Assembly: GCA_036768485.1 (NCBI GenBank)
Contig: JAVLUZ010000342.1
Span: forward strand, 520,911 to 584,910
Source: Mermis nigrescens
Lineage: Eukaryota; Nematoda; Enoplea; Mermithida; Mermithidae
Length of the DNA: 64,000 bases
Direction of reading: 5' to 3'
Below, in pieces: positions 44,770 to 59,543 of this stretch. The position numbers were made by a program, and so were the translations under genes. Every line of letters begins with the position of its first letter. Position 1 is the first letter of the stretch. The notes beneath the pieces are model-generated. The model was given only the letters and a program-made list of their open reading frames with translations, made no database searches and had not been told where the DNA came from.

Positions 44770-46285
44770 CAGGTACGTAAAATGTACATACAAGTTCATG
44801 TGTGTACGTATGCATATGTACATAGCCTGTTTCATTTATTCAAAAGCCTTTTGAAAAATTAAAAAGTGTTTGAAACTGATATTAGGAATGATATTCACAG
44901 TATATCGAATTTGTTCAGTAGCAAAGCTGCGTCACACTTCTAAGTCACTGTTACAGTAGCCTGATTCGTTTGTATTAAACTTGGAGAAAAGCGACAAGTT
45001 AATTTAAATTTCCTATTGATGTATAATGGGCCTTAAGCACACCTGGGCGTGGGGGGTGGGGCAATGCAACCCCCGAGAAACCAAAATACCCCCCAGAATT
45101 CAACAAAAATGATCTAAAATAATGTGCATGTAATATTATCGACAGAGGGAAACATTAAGCATTGCTGCATGAAAATTTCAATACACTTTTGTTTTGTGAC
45201 CTGATTTAGCGAAATAAAATTAAAGAGAAAACCGCAAAGCTAAATGAAAGATGCAAGAAGTATTGTTTAAGAACAAGCGGCAAGACAACGGTGTAATAAG
45301 TTGGAAACTACAGTAGAAAAAATGTCACTATGTACGGGCAAGTTTCACTATGGGCACGTCGTTTTCAGTGTAATATGAATGATTTTTCTGTTTAAAATGT
45401 TAAGATCACAAAATCCATCAGAAGCCATTCTCCAAACGTGTATCTCATTAGAAAGAGCATCCAAATTTCTATCTATATACAGAAAAAACGCCAACTATAA
45501 TGAAGCAGTAAAGAATTATAAATCTTAATTTGTAAAAATGCACTTTTTTGTTACAGTAACTAAAATGGCGGCCATATTTAAGTTTTTTTCTGCTCATCCA
45601 AATCAAACAAACAAGTTGTCATTTAAAAGCTCTTTATTTGCTATTTCCAAAATGTGCTTAATTGTTGAATTGTGTAAAGTTCATAGATAGCTACTGCTCA
45701 AAGTATTGTTTTTCTATATGGCTGCCCCCATGACACAAATTTGTATTGAGCAAAACCGGAAGAACAAGAAATTTTGGTTGGAGGTCTTTATTGCATAAGA
45801 GAGCTCATCTAAAGACGCAACTGTTTCACTACTATCGAGCTTTCTACCTACAACACTGGTTAAATGAAACCTGAGCCAATTTTCGCTATTTCTTTGAAGT
45901 GACAAGCTAAAGTGATAAGAAATTTTGATTTTTTTCGGCAAAATAATTTTGCCCCAAAATTTTCTATCTAAAACACTTTCTTCTGCCTAAGTGGAGCAGC
46001 GGTTGCTGAGGTTTGCTCAACAAAACCTAAAAGCTGTGAATCACTTTTTTGAGGGATACTCAACCAATTTGTCTTTGAAGGCTTACGTAGGCTTATTACT
46101 GTATCACCGGACCTTCGGCAAGCGCGTAGCTAATGCGGGCACTGAGCCACAAGCCTAACCTAGAAAAAAATTATAGAAGAAAAGTTCTTGGTTTCAATAG
46201 ACATTCTTTTAATGAAGTCAGTTTGAGGCGCAAGGTGGAATGTCTCATTCTGTAAATGGTTTGTTCTTATGAACCACATGGGATG
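44770..46285. other. No recognised gene; partial MITE at 45038-45103
   Basis: About 1.5 kb with only short frames. A fragment of the CATACGTGGGC family (CACACCTGGGCGTGGGGGG) begins at 45038. Confidence 0.5.
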
Positions 46286-46289
46286 TGAG

Positions 46290-46533
46290 CACACCAAGTG
46301 TAGTTTGGGGGTATGCACCCCCAGAAACCAAACTCCCCCCGAAATCAAAATACCCCCAGAATTCAATTTTTGAAAATTTTTCGTTTTTTCGCAATTTTTG
46401 ATGCCAATGGATAGTGCTTGATGAGAAACGTCGAAAAATGGTGTTTTTATCGCCATACCACCATTTTTAAGGCTATTTTTCGACCTTCAAAAAATCTGCA
46501 CCCTCCCCAGAATTTTCTTGCTGCCCACGTATG
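46290..46533. mobile_element. CATACGTGGGC-family MITE
   Basis: Left end CACACCAAGTGTAG (diverged), right end GCTGCCCACGTATG. GATGTGAG is duplicated exactly on both sides. Confidence 0.87.
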
Positions 46534-46587
46534 GATGTGAGGCGAGTTTAACCGTTTTTTATGAAGCCAAATAGCTTGAGTCATGAC

Positions 46588-46846
46588 CACACCTAGGCGT
46601 GGGGGGTTTGCGGGGTATGCACCCCCCAGAAACCAAAATACCCCCCAGAAATCAAAATACCCCCCCAGAATTCAATTTTTGAAATTATTTTTTGTTTTTT
46701 CGCAATTTTTTGATGCCAATGGATAGTGCTTGATGAGAAACGTCGAAAAATGGTGTTTTTATCGCCATACCACCATTTTTAAGGCCATTTTCGACCTTCA
46801 AAAATCATGCAAACCCCCCCAGAATTTTCTTGCTGCCCACGTATGG
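46588..46846. mobile_element. CATACGTGGGC-family MITE
   Basis: The ends are CACACCTAGGCGTGGGGGG and GCTGCCCACGTATG. GTCATGAC is duplicated exactly (46580-46587 and 46847-46854). Confidence 0.92.
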
Positions 46847-46854
46847 TCATGACT

Positions 46855-47700
46855 CAGAATCTGAATCATACGGGTAATTCATCGAATTTTATAAGCGACC
46901 ATAAAATAAATCCATTGTCTGGTTGTGCTTTAGATTCAATTAGGTGCATATTAGGTGCCTATCACACTGATATGGGTAATTTTTTTGGCCTTTGAGGCAA
47001 TTTTTATGATAGACTTTTGTATATTAATCTTTTATGAATATAGGAAATTTGGCTATTCTTATGCACACAGCCGGCTATTTTTATGATTTCAAGTTCTTAA
47101 CGAAGCAAAGATAAATGCCTCAAAAGATAAAATGATACAGCATATTCAATCTCTTAACACAAAATTCCCTAAAATTTTGAATTTTGTTTGGAAGAACAAG
47201 TATCCAATATCATACAAAGAAAACAGTGATCTGATCTTCTGGAAACCCTGCAGCCCAGACGCAAATCCAGGGAGTGAGGTGAAGGCTTTGTACATAGCAC
47301 AGCATTTTCAGTGACAAAATTAAAAATTTGTTGCATTTACGTATGCTTCCAACTTTTGATCCATTGATAATCATACAAAAATTAAGAACAATGAATAATC
47401 TTCATTCATTGGGCTTTTAGAAAGCAATGCAAATGAGATGATATTATGCACCTACAGTGTAACTAAGGTCGAAGGCAGTGAACATCCTGACCATCGAAAT
47501 GCTGGGCAAAAGAAATGGCTATTTTTGAGATTAATACAAGAACCACTTAATAGGTTCAAATAAAACGAAATGTTTTGAGAAGATAATTTATTGCAAAAAT
47601 GCTAATAAAGCTTATGTCTACAGTATACTATGCTCTAGAAAATTTTTAAACTTAGCATGGTCCTACAGTATTAAGCTTTTGTTTTATGTTTGAGACAGCA
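46855..47700. other. No recognised gene
   Basis: A 60-residue open frame at 47132-47314 (MIQHIQSLNTKFPKILNFVW) has a coding-like look but no family I recognise and no clear splice context. Confidence 0.4.
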
Positions 47701-47704
47701 AAAT

Positions 47705-50989
<3,285 letters not shown>

Positions 50990-50990
<1 letters not shown>

Positions 50991-51830
50991 GATTGTATGT
51001 CTATAAATATGGGGAAGTTTAACTTCCATAAAGTTCTTACATTGGAAATGGATCTGAATAAATACTTTGAAGTACATGAGTTCCCAGAGATTTTTGTTCG
51101 TAGATTTAAGACAACTGCAAGAGCATTTTTGCTGCGGTTTAAGAAATGCCCCTAATCTGTTTGAGGTTTTTGAGCAGATTTTTGAGGAAGCTATCAAGCA
51201 GATGTTGCATGACTGTCTTCCTGACTCTTTGGTAGGTATTGAAATTAGACAACCGTGCCTTCATGCGCCTGTATTAGTTCCATTTACTCAACGTGAGTAT
51301 ATAAATGCTGACAAGGTTGAGTATTATAGAAAATGTAGCCCAGTCTAAGAACGAGTTTTGCTTAAGCGAGGACAAGGAAGGAAAATAGTTATTGTTGATA
51401 AAAAACAACAGGAACTGGCCTTGAACCTGATGTGAGAGAGTTTTGTAAAAATGGAGTTGGATATATTGAAATCACCTCAAACGATAATTTATCCCTTTAC
51501 CTCGAGCTGTTGTAACAGGAATAAAGCAAAGCTGGACAATAGCCCAAAATGGAGTCTATATGAAAGGAGATAAGAGCCGATGTACTCTGCAAAAACGGCT
51601 AGCATTAGAACTGATGCACAAAGCTAATCTTAGCATTAATGAAGATAAATATGGGCTTGAAGCTGTAGAGAAATTCAAAAAGCTTTGGTGCCAGAGTTCC
51701 AAATAAAAATATATCATGGCAATGTTTTGTTTTTTGAAGGACCTAAAGCTGCCAAGGTGATTCACTTGCACACTGCTAATAATCACTATAACGTGATTAC
51801 AAAAATGCTCAATTCTAGCTAATCTGTGGC
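50990..51830 (+). pseudogene. Relic of a Polinton/Maverick-type DNA polymerase B N-terminal region
   Basis: Several frames in order carry NLFEVFEQIFEEAIKQMLHD, PDSLVGIEIRQPCLHAPVLV followed by PFTQRE, then RAVVTGIKQSWTIAQNGVYM, INEDKYGLEAVEKFKKLW and finally GPKAAKVIHLHTANNHYNVI. This succession is typical, as I recall it, of the region before the polymerase core in Polinton-type proteins. The middle includes an OTU-like CxxRA..HY arrangement in relatives; the Cys is not visible here. At least three frame changes break it. Confidence 0.5.
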
Positions 51831-51959
51831 AACATTTCAGTGAGCAAGCAAACAATATAAGTGCATCACGAACGATCATACAGCGGTGTAAAGTGGCAGT
51901 AGTGCCCCCTATCTGACTCTGGGCCCTCGCTTAAGCGTGCACACAATTTTTCTTGGAAC

Positions 51960-52350
51960 ATTGTAAAAATTGGTATACTGTAGGCTGCGCGCTAAAATTT
52001 TGTACATAGCACAGCAACAATTTATATATCTTACCCTAAAAGTTTGAGCTAAATCCTCGCCCTATAGTTCTTGAAATATAGTACATATATCAGAAAGTGT
52101 AAAGTTAATTGGTATACTGTAGGTTGCCTGCCGAAATTTCGCGCGGCATGCCTCGCCTATATACATCATTTCCTGAAAATTTAAACAAAATCCGGCCATT
52201 GGTTCTTGAGTTATGGAAAACTGTAAACTTCAAGCTGTATACTGTAGGCGCTCCATCAAAATTTTTGTAATAGTTTGCTAATAAGGTGTTCATCCTACCC
52301 CCTAAAATTTTAGCCCGATCCGACCGCTGGTTCGTGAGTTACGCCTCGTG
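51960..52350. repeat. Tandem repeat with TATACTGTAGG units
   Basis: Three diverged units begin TTGGTATACTGTAGGCTGC (51969), TTGGTATACTGTAGGTTGC (52110) and GCTGTATACTGTAGGCG (52233). Each also has a CCTGAAAATTTAAAC-like segment and a TTGGTTCTTGAGTTATG-like segment. Period about 125-141 bp. Confidence 0.7.
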
Positions 52351-55294
52351 TACTTTTCCTCCTGTGGGAAATTTCACCTTACGGAAATTTTCCCACGGAA
52401 ATTCCCCCCAGGGAAATTTCCCCCTGGCCCTGGGCCCCTGGCCAGGCTGGCGCGCCCCCTCCCCGGGCAGGTCCCTATGCCATAGCAGAGACTATGTTAG
52501 AAAGCTTTGCTCCCTGGGAAAAGCCAGGGAGCAGATTCTGAGCCCCCTGCCCCCAATCCGCCTATGTTATAACACATTATTATAATTGATTTTTTGTTAT
52601 AAAAATAAAAAAAATCTATCTAGGGACACACGGTTAACTACTTAGGTTTGACGAAATGCATTTCGACGGATTCAAATTTTACTGTAATACAAGAAAAGTG
52701 AAGAAATCGATTGTTTAAACCCCACGAAGTGCGGCCCAAACTAATGCCTGTATATCGAGGGTGTGGGTAAAATCAGGAAACGGAAATGGAAACTGAAACG
52801 ATGGGCAAAATACGGAAACGGAAACGTAGTTATAGTATTTTGCACACAGTTCCGTTGGGGGTTTCTCCGCTCTGAGGGTAATCCAAAGTGCCGGAAACGG
52901 GTTCCCCAAGTAGGGCCCATCAGGGTCAACACACTCAACCGTGTTTCCGGTAAAATTTCACCCACTGAAGGGGACTTTAGGGGCTCGGAAACGGGGTACC
53001 CCATAATTCAATTGTGAAGCTGAACCCGCTTTCGTCGGGGGTTTCTTCGCCCTAGGGTGGTCTCAAGTAACGAAACTGGTGTTTTCCAAAAGGACCCCTA
53101 TTATTGTGAACACCCCAAACCTCGTTTCCAGCAAAATTTCTCCCACTCTAGGGGTTTAGGGGCTTGGAAACGGGGTACCACATAATTAAAATGTGAAGCT
53201 GAAACCGGTTCCGTCGGGGGTTACTCCGCCCTAGGAAGGGTCCAAATTGGAGGACCGGGGTTCCCCAAGTAGGAGCTATTAATGTGAGTACCCCAACCCC
53301 GTTTCCGGTAAATTTTCTCCCACTGAAGGGGATGGGGCTCCTAAACGGGTACCCCATTATTCATATGTGAAGCTGATCCCGGTTCCATCGGGGGTTTCTC
53401 CGCCCCGGGGGTGGTCCAAAGTCCCGGAACAGCGGTTCCCCAAGTAGGGTCCATCAGCTTCAATATCCTAACCCCGTTTCCGGCTGAATTTCACCCACTG
53501 AAGGGGAGTGTAAGGGCTCGGAAACGGGTACTTCATTATTTATATGTGAATCTGACCCCGGTTCCGTCGGGGTTCTCCGCCCTGAGGTGGTCCAAAGTGC
53601 CAAAATGCTGGAAGCGGGGTTCCCCAAGTAGGGCTCATCAGAGTGAACACCACAACCTCGTTTTCAGCCAATTTTCTCCCATTGAACAGGGGTTTAGGGG
53701 CGCGGAAACAGGGTACCCCATTATTCATATAGGTAGCTGACCCCGGCTCCGTCGGTGGTTTCTCCACCCTGGAGGTAGTCCAAAGTGCCGGAATCGGGGT
53801 TCCGTAAGTAGGGCTCATCAGGTTCAACACCCTCAACCCCGTTTTCGGCAAAATCTTACCCATAGAATGGGGATTTAGGGACTAGGAAACTTAGTAGCTC
53901 ATTATTCATATATGTAACTGACCCCGGTTCATTCGGGGGTTTCTCTGCCTTAGGAGTGGTCCAAAGTGGCGGAACAGGGTATTCACAAGTAGAACTCATC
54001 AAGGTCAACACCCACAACCTCGTTTTCAGGCAAAATTTTATCCATTAAATATATGAATAATGGGGTACCCCATTTTCGAGCCCCTAACCCCCCCTTGATT
54101 GGGAGAAATTTTGCCGGAAACAGGGTTGAGGGTGTTCACATTAATTGGTCCTACTTGGTGAACCCCGGCTATGGCACTTTGGACTGACCTTAGAGCGAGG
54201 AAACTCCCGACGGGACTGGGTTTAGCTTCACATTTGAATTATGTAGTACCCCATTTCCGAGCCCCTAAACTCTCCTTCAGTAAATAAAAAATTGTCGGAA
54301 AAGGAGTTGGGGGAGTTGATGACCCTGATGGACCCTACTTGCGACCCCGGTTCCGGCACTTTGGACAACTTCCAGGGCGGAGAAACCCCTGACGAAACCG
54401 GGTTTCTTATATAAATAATGGGGCACCCCGTTTTCGAGTTCCTAAACCCCTCCAGTGGGAGAAAGTTTGCCGGAAACGGGGTTGCGGGTGTTTACATTAA
54501 TAGGTCCGACTTGGTGAACTCCGGTTCCGCTACTTTGGACCACCCCCAGGTGCGAAGAAACACACGACGGAACCGGAACCAGCTACATATATATGAATAA
54601 TGACGTACTCCGTTTCCGCGCCCCTAAACCTCCTTCCAAGGGTAAAATTTTGCCGGAAACGGGGTTTCGGGTATTGACCCTGATGGGTCCTACTTGGGGA
54701 ACCCCGGTTCCGCCACTTTGGACTACCCTCAGAGCAGAGAAACCCCCGACGGAACTGGATTCAGCTACATGTATGAATGATGAGCTACTAAATTTTCTAG
54801 TCCCTAAAGCCCCATTCTATGGTTAAGATTTTGCCGAAACGGGGTTGGGGTGTTGACCCTGATGAGCCCTATTTACGGAACCCCGATTCCGGCACTTTGG
54901 ACTGTCACCAGGGCGGAGACAACCCCGACGGAGCTGGGTCAGCTATGTACATATGTGAATAATAGGGTACCCTGCTTCCGAGCCCCTAAACCCTAATTCC
55001 ATGCAGCGTTTTTTTGTACAAGGTCCGTTTGTATATGTACAAAGATGGTCATCAAAAGTCTTTGTACATACATTTCGTACATGCAAATTTTGGTCTACTA
55101 AAATATGGTACAGTATTAATTTTAGTGTTGTAAAAACCGAGTTGTTCGACTTTTGGTAGTGTATTTCAGCTAATTTCTGGGTCTCTAACGGCAAAAAATC
55201 ATGAAGAATCGTCTTAAAACGGCGCGAAGCGCCGAAAAATTTGATATTTATACTTTTTAAATGCAATTTCTGTAATTATAAAAATATAAAGAAC

Positions 55295-55856
55295 TGTATA
55301 GGAAACAAAGGGGGTTAGAGTAGCCGAGTATTGTACTATAACAGCAACTGACAAAGTATAATTATCACAACTTGGGCATACGACGCGACAGTCGATTAAA
55401 CGGCGAATATAGGTAGAATGTGTAGGCAGCAACACACTGAGCGAATGAGGCCCGGGGAGCGAGTCGGCGAATAGGCTGATTGTGTCAGGGATACAGGTTT
55501 AAATACCAGTTAGGAGGATGGCAGATCAAAGGAAGGGCGGTGCCCACGCCTGATGATAATAGAGTCGCTAGTTATTTTAAGTTTCCGGTGTTATCATAAG
55601 TAAGTTTTGGGATGAGTAGTGCAATATTTTAGTTATCACGTGAATATCAAATTATACTGTTTTGCGCTGGGTTAGTTGCACGTGAATAGATTCAAAATCG
55701 GATCAATCAGGGTGATGTGTGTTCTTTTGAAGTAGCCGTTATGACAGCCGGAGATGATTTGTCACTTTAATTGCTCCATAGGAGGTAGTCTATTTTGAGT
55801 TGCCGAAAGAAGTGTGGAATTTGAAAATATTTTGGATTAGAGCAGTTTTCATTACA
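55295..55856 (-). repeat. Downstream (3') LTR
   Basis: 562 bp, nearly identical to 58973-59543 apart from a CCAGTTAAT deletion and scattered substitutions. The high similarity points to a fairly recent insertion. Confidence 0.92.
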
Positions 55857-55947
55857 TTTATCCCCCCTACGGTATTCAGTGCCCTCACTGAAAAATGAGA
55901 ACAGTAGGCTGGAGTAGTAAACAAAACACAATATTACGGTAATAATA

Positions 55948-56454
55948 TCAGATATCAGTCTTTAATGGGGCGTCGTTTCCTTGGGTTCTTGTTCTGTATC
56001 TTGTAGTCAATTGTTGTGCGTATGCAATATTCTTTGTGTTGCAGCTCGAGTCGCGGGAGGTATGGAAACTCAGCATATAGGGTGTTGATCTAAATTTTGT
56101 AGTGTTAACCGGGGTACATGGCCATATCATCAGGGCATCCCCTGCAAAAACAGCATGTATGTCACTTCGCCTAAGTAGGACCCGGGCGCCTGCTGTTGTG
56201 TCAATACGTAAGAGTTGTTTAATAGTATCAAGCTGTCGTTGGGCAGATCAACATAACTCTAACCATACGTTTCCAAAGGCTTCCTGTTCAATTTGGAGAA
56301 TTCTCTGTTCCAAATACTGTAACTTAGCATTTTCTGTGTCTGTAATACGCATTTTAGTCGGGTGTGTGGTATTTTGGGGTTCTCGGGGTATACGGCCATA
56401 ATAGTGTTCACGGAGAAAAAAGTTATCCCGCCCCATGATAACCTTGATTATCAC
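55948..56454 (-). pseudogene. Possible broken continuation of the env-like frame
   Basis: Two minus-strand frames follow the env-like frame before the downstream LTR. The first contains ENAKLQYLEQRILQIEQEAF, a helical stretch. The second, about 60 residues, holds no motif I can name. The break may be a real frameshift or a separate non-coding region. Confidence 0.35.
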
Positions 56455-57428
56455 GCTCTGCAGCGTCTCATAGGCACTAAGTAGTTTGCAGAGGCAGCAG
56501 TGGAGTTAGTGAGTGTAAAGCTACTCTGTAATTCTTTAGCGATAACAAAAGGAAAGTTTACATCCACAGTAAATGTTCCGAGTTTATGATATTTACAGAA
56601 TGACTTTAGGGGATAGGGGGCCCAGATGACTACAGCTTCATCAGTGGTGCATTTCCCGGTTTGGGCGTGACACCCGGCTATGTCAAAAAGGTCAGAGCTG
56701 AGTGTGTCTCCGTCCATTGTGCCCACCTGGCCCACTTCTATGAAAAAATTTATGGTAGTTTTACATATATCACGACAGCACCGGGAAAAATCAAGAGTTA
56801 AATTGTTTGTGGTAGCCCAGAGTCCATGTTGTCGACGAAGGAGAGTTTCAGTTCCCCAGTTTATCGTTTTCCATGTTTCAGAACAAACTGCGGCAGAAAC
56901 TGATCTGGTGGTGGACCTGTTATAGATAATGCCCTTACTCCCTAGGAAACCCGTGTGAGTACATATAGTGCGGTTATGTATGTAGCATTTTATAGCTTCG
57001 GCCCTATAAGGTGTGTCTATGGGTACCCATATGTCGACTTTCATGCTATAGGGGGTAGGAGAGTGGATAATAGGGGGTACACAGTCTACAGTTTTGGGGA
57101 CCGCTAGAGCATACCCGCCTTGCAGCGTACCACAAAAATTATATGTGCGGACATTTGGCGGAACCTGATAAAATCCATGGGGTAGGAGAAAAAGCAAAAG
57201 GCAAAAAGTGGTCAGAAACGGACTGAAAATCAGTTTCTTTACTCGAGAACCGTCATGAACGCAATCAAAACTATCAATTTTCACATTCCCGGCTGCAGCC
57301 TCAGATTTTGGTGACCTAGACGCGTTCATGACCCCAAGGCATGCGGACTGTCCCTTAGTGCAAGCCTTACTACGATAATTATTTGTGACGGGAGTGTCAC
57401 CCCCTAACCCTCCTAGGTCAACGGGCAC
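56451..57428 (-). CDS. env: Envelope-like glycoprotein frame of the LTR element
   Basis: 325 residues are open. A hydrophobic segment at about residues 68-88 (LTTFCLLLFLLPHGF) would be a signal or anchor. The following ectodomain has many Cys and several N-glycosylation sequons (NRT, NRS, NLT, NST). No RT, integrase or protease motif is present. Further frames at 56248-56454 and 55948-56130 could be its broken continuation, one with a heptad-like stretch. Envelope identity is inferred from position after gag, the hydrophobic leader, Cys content and sequons; the fusion class is undetermined and resemblance to insect-virus-type class III glycoproteins is only a guess. Confidence 0.55.
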   Translation of the reverse strand: MPVDLGGLGGDTPVTNNYRSKACTKGQSACLGVMNASRSPKSEAAAGNVKIDSFDCVHDGSRVKKLIFSPFLTTFCLLLFLLPHGFYQVPPNVRTYNFCGTLQGGYALAVPKTVDCVPPIIHSPTPYSMKVDIWVPIDTPYRAEAIKCYIHNRTICTHTGFLGSKGIIYNRSTTRSVSAAVCSETWKTINWGTETLLRRQHGLWATTNNLTLDFSRCCRDICKTTINFFIEVGQVGTMDGDTLSSDLFDIAGCHAQTGKCTTDEAVVIWAPYPLKSFCKYHKLGTFTVDVNFPFVIAKELQSSFTLTNSTAASANYLVPMRRCRA

Positions 57429-57501
57429 CTATTTAACAGTCCATACCCGGGGAGGGAGTCTAGTGCAACATTTCCTCGGGTTAGGGGTTTCTGACCTAGA
57501 C

Positions 57502-57699
57502 TTACCTTACCTTCCCGTGCCCTTCCAAAACCAAAAAATTAATACAATCAAATCCATACCCTTCCACTCGGAAGTCAGCAACATCTATACCGTCCGGACA
57601 CGATTTTGACAATGAAAATGCATTTTCTACCTCGGTAAAATTATTTGGGTTCGATGGTACCTTTCCGTGGGGGCCTATATATTCGGACATCGCCATCAC
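57502..57699 (-). other. Short frame between gag and env
   Basis: 65 residues (MAMSEYIGPHGKVPSNPNNF) with no protease or polymerase motif. It ends at GGAAGGTAAGGTAAG, where a splice donor consensus is visible. It may be the remains of the junction left by loss of pol, or a leader exon for env. Confidence 0.35.
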
Positions 57700-57805
57700 A
57701 TGCCTATTTGAGCTACCTATGGGTGCAGAATTAAGTCGGCTAGGGTCTCTTGACCGCCCAATGCCCGCAGGTGGAGGGGGCCTGGACGTGTTTTGATTAG
57801 TTACT

Positions 57806-58753
57806 CTAAATTAGTCGAGCTAGGGAGGGGGAGTGGAAATTTTGTGGACATCTGATCGCATGATGGCCTAACCTCCCACATTTCCAGCAACGGTTTTTAC
57901 CCTGACTGTTCCAAGGGCTAACATCCCGCTTCCAGGGTTCTTGGCTGCGGTTGAAAGGTTCCTTGGACCGCCAGTTAGTCTGCTGAGGGGATCGGAAATT
58001 AAGGTTAGCAATTTGGCGGAATAAGTTATTCATAGTGGTTGTTAAAACGCTTAATTCGGGAGGGGTTTGTTTAGTGATAAAAGTGGAGGTGGAGGTTCCG
58101 TACGCCTGGTCTTGGATTTCCTGTTGGGTTGCCCGCCTAATAGCCTCTTCAAGGTTTTTGGGTTCCTTGCCAAGAAGTGTAAAGCGCTTAATTTCGGGTT
58201 TTAGACCTCGGAGAAAAGCTCCTTTAGCCACCGTTTCCCTTTGCTCCGTATTAAGGGTAGGATATGCTGATTTTACTAAAGTTCGGATATCTACAGCAAA
58301 TTCAGAGACAGTTTCGTTAGGTCTTTGGGTTCGGTGCACTAGTTCCATTTCACGAAGGGCAGAGTCCCTACCAGCCGGGAATTCAGTTTTTAGTTCATTA
58401 GCCCATTCCAAGTAGGTTAATGGATTATTTACTGTTTCTTGCTCCCTGCGGTTAAAGAAAGTTAAAGCCAGGCCACGTAGAAAAGTAGGTAATAATGAGA
58501 TTTTTCGCTGTTCATTTAAATTATGAGCTGTGGCAAAACGATTAAAAAGCAAAAGCCAGTTGGAGATATTTTCGTTGGAATTTCCGAAAAATAGGGGTGG
58601 CTGGGTTTGGGTGAGTAGGAGGGGAGAGCTATCCTGAACGGCGTTCATTACATTAGTTAAAGTTCTTCTAGTTACTGCTTCAGCGCCAGTGGCAAAAATA
58701 TCCTGAAGTTCTTGTAGATCAACATTCATTTTAGGGTGAGTTTTCTGGTACAC
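57806..58753 (-). CDS. gag: Gag-like polyprotein of the LTR element
   Basis: 315 residues are open. A capsid-like helical region contains WLLLFNRFATAHNLNEQRKI, FLRGLALTFFNRREQETVNN, YLEWANELKTEF and FAVDIRTLVKSAYP, as in Ty3/Gypsy-type gag. A single CCHC zinc knuckle, CWKCGRLGHHAIRC, lies near the C terminus after an Arg/Trp/Gln-rich stretch. It would package element RNA in cytoplasmic particles. It starts about 220 bp inside the upstream LTR, and the stop follows 12 residues after the knuckle. Confidence 0.88.
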   Translation of the reverse strand: MYQKTHPKMNVDLQELQDIFATGAEAVTRRTLTNVMNAVQDSSPLLLTQTQPPLFFGNSNENISNWLLLFNRFATAHNLNEQRKISLLPTFLRGLALTFFNRREQETVNNPLTYLEWANELKTEFPAGRDSALREMELVHRTQRPNETVSEFAVDIRTLVKSAYPTLNTEQRETVAKGAFLRGLKPEIKRFTLLGKEPKNLEEAIRRATQQEIQDQAYGTSTSTFITKQTPPELSVLTTTMNNLFRQIANLNFRSPQQTNWRSKEPFNRSQEPWKRDVSPWNSQGKNRCWKCGRLGHHAIRCPQNFHSPSLARLI

Positions 58754-58972
58754 AGATCTTAAGTTATAAGGCTTATGGGGGACCCGAAGACCGCGTTTGG
58801 AGTTCAGTTTAACAGATTAGTACCCAAATAACACGGCAATAGGGTATCAGCTTACCGTTTAATAAAGTTAAGTTGGGACAAATAAGTAAGTTGTAACTAG
58901 GAGCAAAGTTATCAAATAAATTTATGTGTAGTGGTAGCACAACCAGAGATCTCCGTATATAGACCTCCAAAT

Positions 58973-59543
58973 TGTAAAGGAAACAAAGGGGTTTAGAGAA
59001 GCCGAGTATTGTACTATAACAGCAACTGACACAATATAATTATCACAACTTGGGCATACGACGCAACAGTCGATTAAACGGCGAATATAGGTAGAATGTG
59101 TAGGCAGCAACACACGGAGCGAATGAGGCCCAGGGGAGCGAGTCGGCGAATAGGCTGATTGTGTTAGGGATACGGGTTTAAATACCAGTTAGGAGAATGG
59201 CAGATCAAAGGAAGGGCGGTGCCCACGCCCAGTTAATTGATGATAATAGAGTCGTTAGTTATTTTAAGTTTCCGGTTTTATCATAAGTAAGTTTTGGGAT
59301 GAGTAGTGCAATATTTCAGTTATCACGTGAATACCAAATTATACTGTTTTGCGCTGGGTTAGTTGCACGTGAATAGATTCAAAATCGGATCAATCAGGGT
59401 GATGCATGTTCTTTTGGAGTAGCCGTTTTGACAGCCGTAGATGATTTGTCACTTTAATTGCTCCATGGGAGGTAGTCTATTTTGAGTTGCTGAAAGAACT
59501 GCGGAATTTGAAGTTATTTTGGATTAGAGCAGTTTTCATTACA
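58973..59543 (-). repeat. Upstream (5') LTR
   Basis: 571 bp, with ends TGTAAAGG and TCATTACA on the plus strand. It should carry the element's promoter on the minus strand. Confidence 0.92.

Larger units (their letters stand above)
55295..59543 (-). mobile_element. LTR retroelement with gag and env-like genes, no pol
   Basis: Two LTRs (55295-55856 and 58973-59543) begin TG and end CA, with GAAC duplicated on both sides (55291-55294 and 59544-59547). The element reads on the minus strand. A purine run AGGGGGGATAAA adjoins the downstream LTR. TGGAGGTCTATATACGG lies just inside the upstream LTR and could be the tRNA primer site. Gag and an envelope-like frame are present. The roughly 380 bp between them cannot hold protease, reverse transcriptase, RNase H or integrase. 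Confidence 0.88.

Noticed and set aside
52741..54826. Multiple 60-110 residue frames repeating GTP-W-ALW or SGRKFAGN-like segments
   Set aside because: They are translations of the 180-bp satellite in several frames and both orientations; the repeated peptide is a by-product.
55292..55435. LTR-internal frame starting MLLPTHSTYIRRL, repeated in both LTRs
   Set aside because: It is identical in both LTRs simply because the LTRs are copies; there is no sign of selection on it.
58035..58415. 126-residue plus-strand frame
   Set aside because: It is antisense to the gag frame, which has the zinc knuckle.
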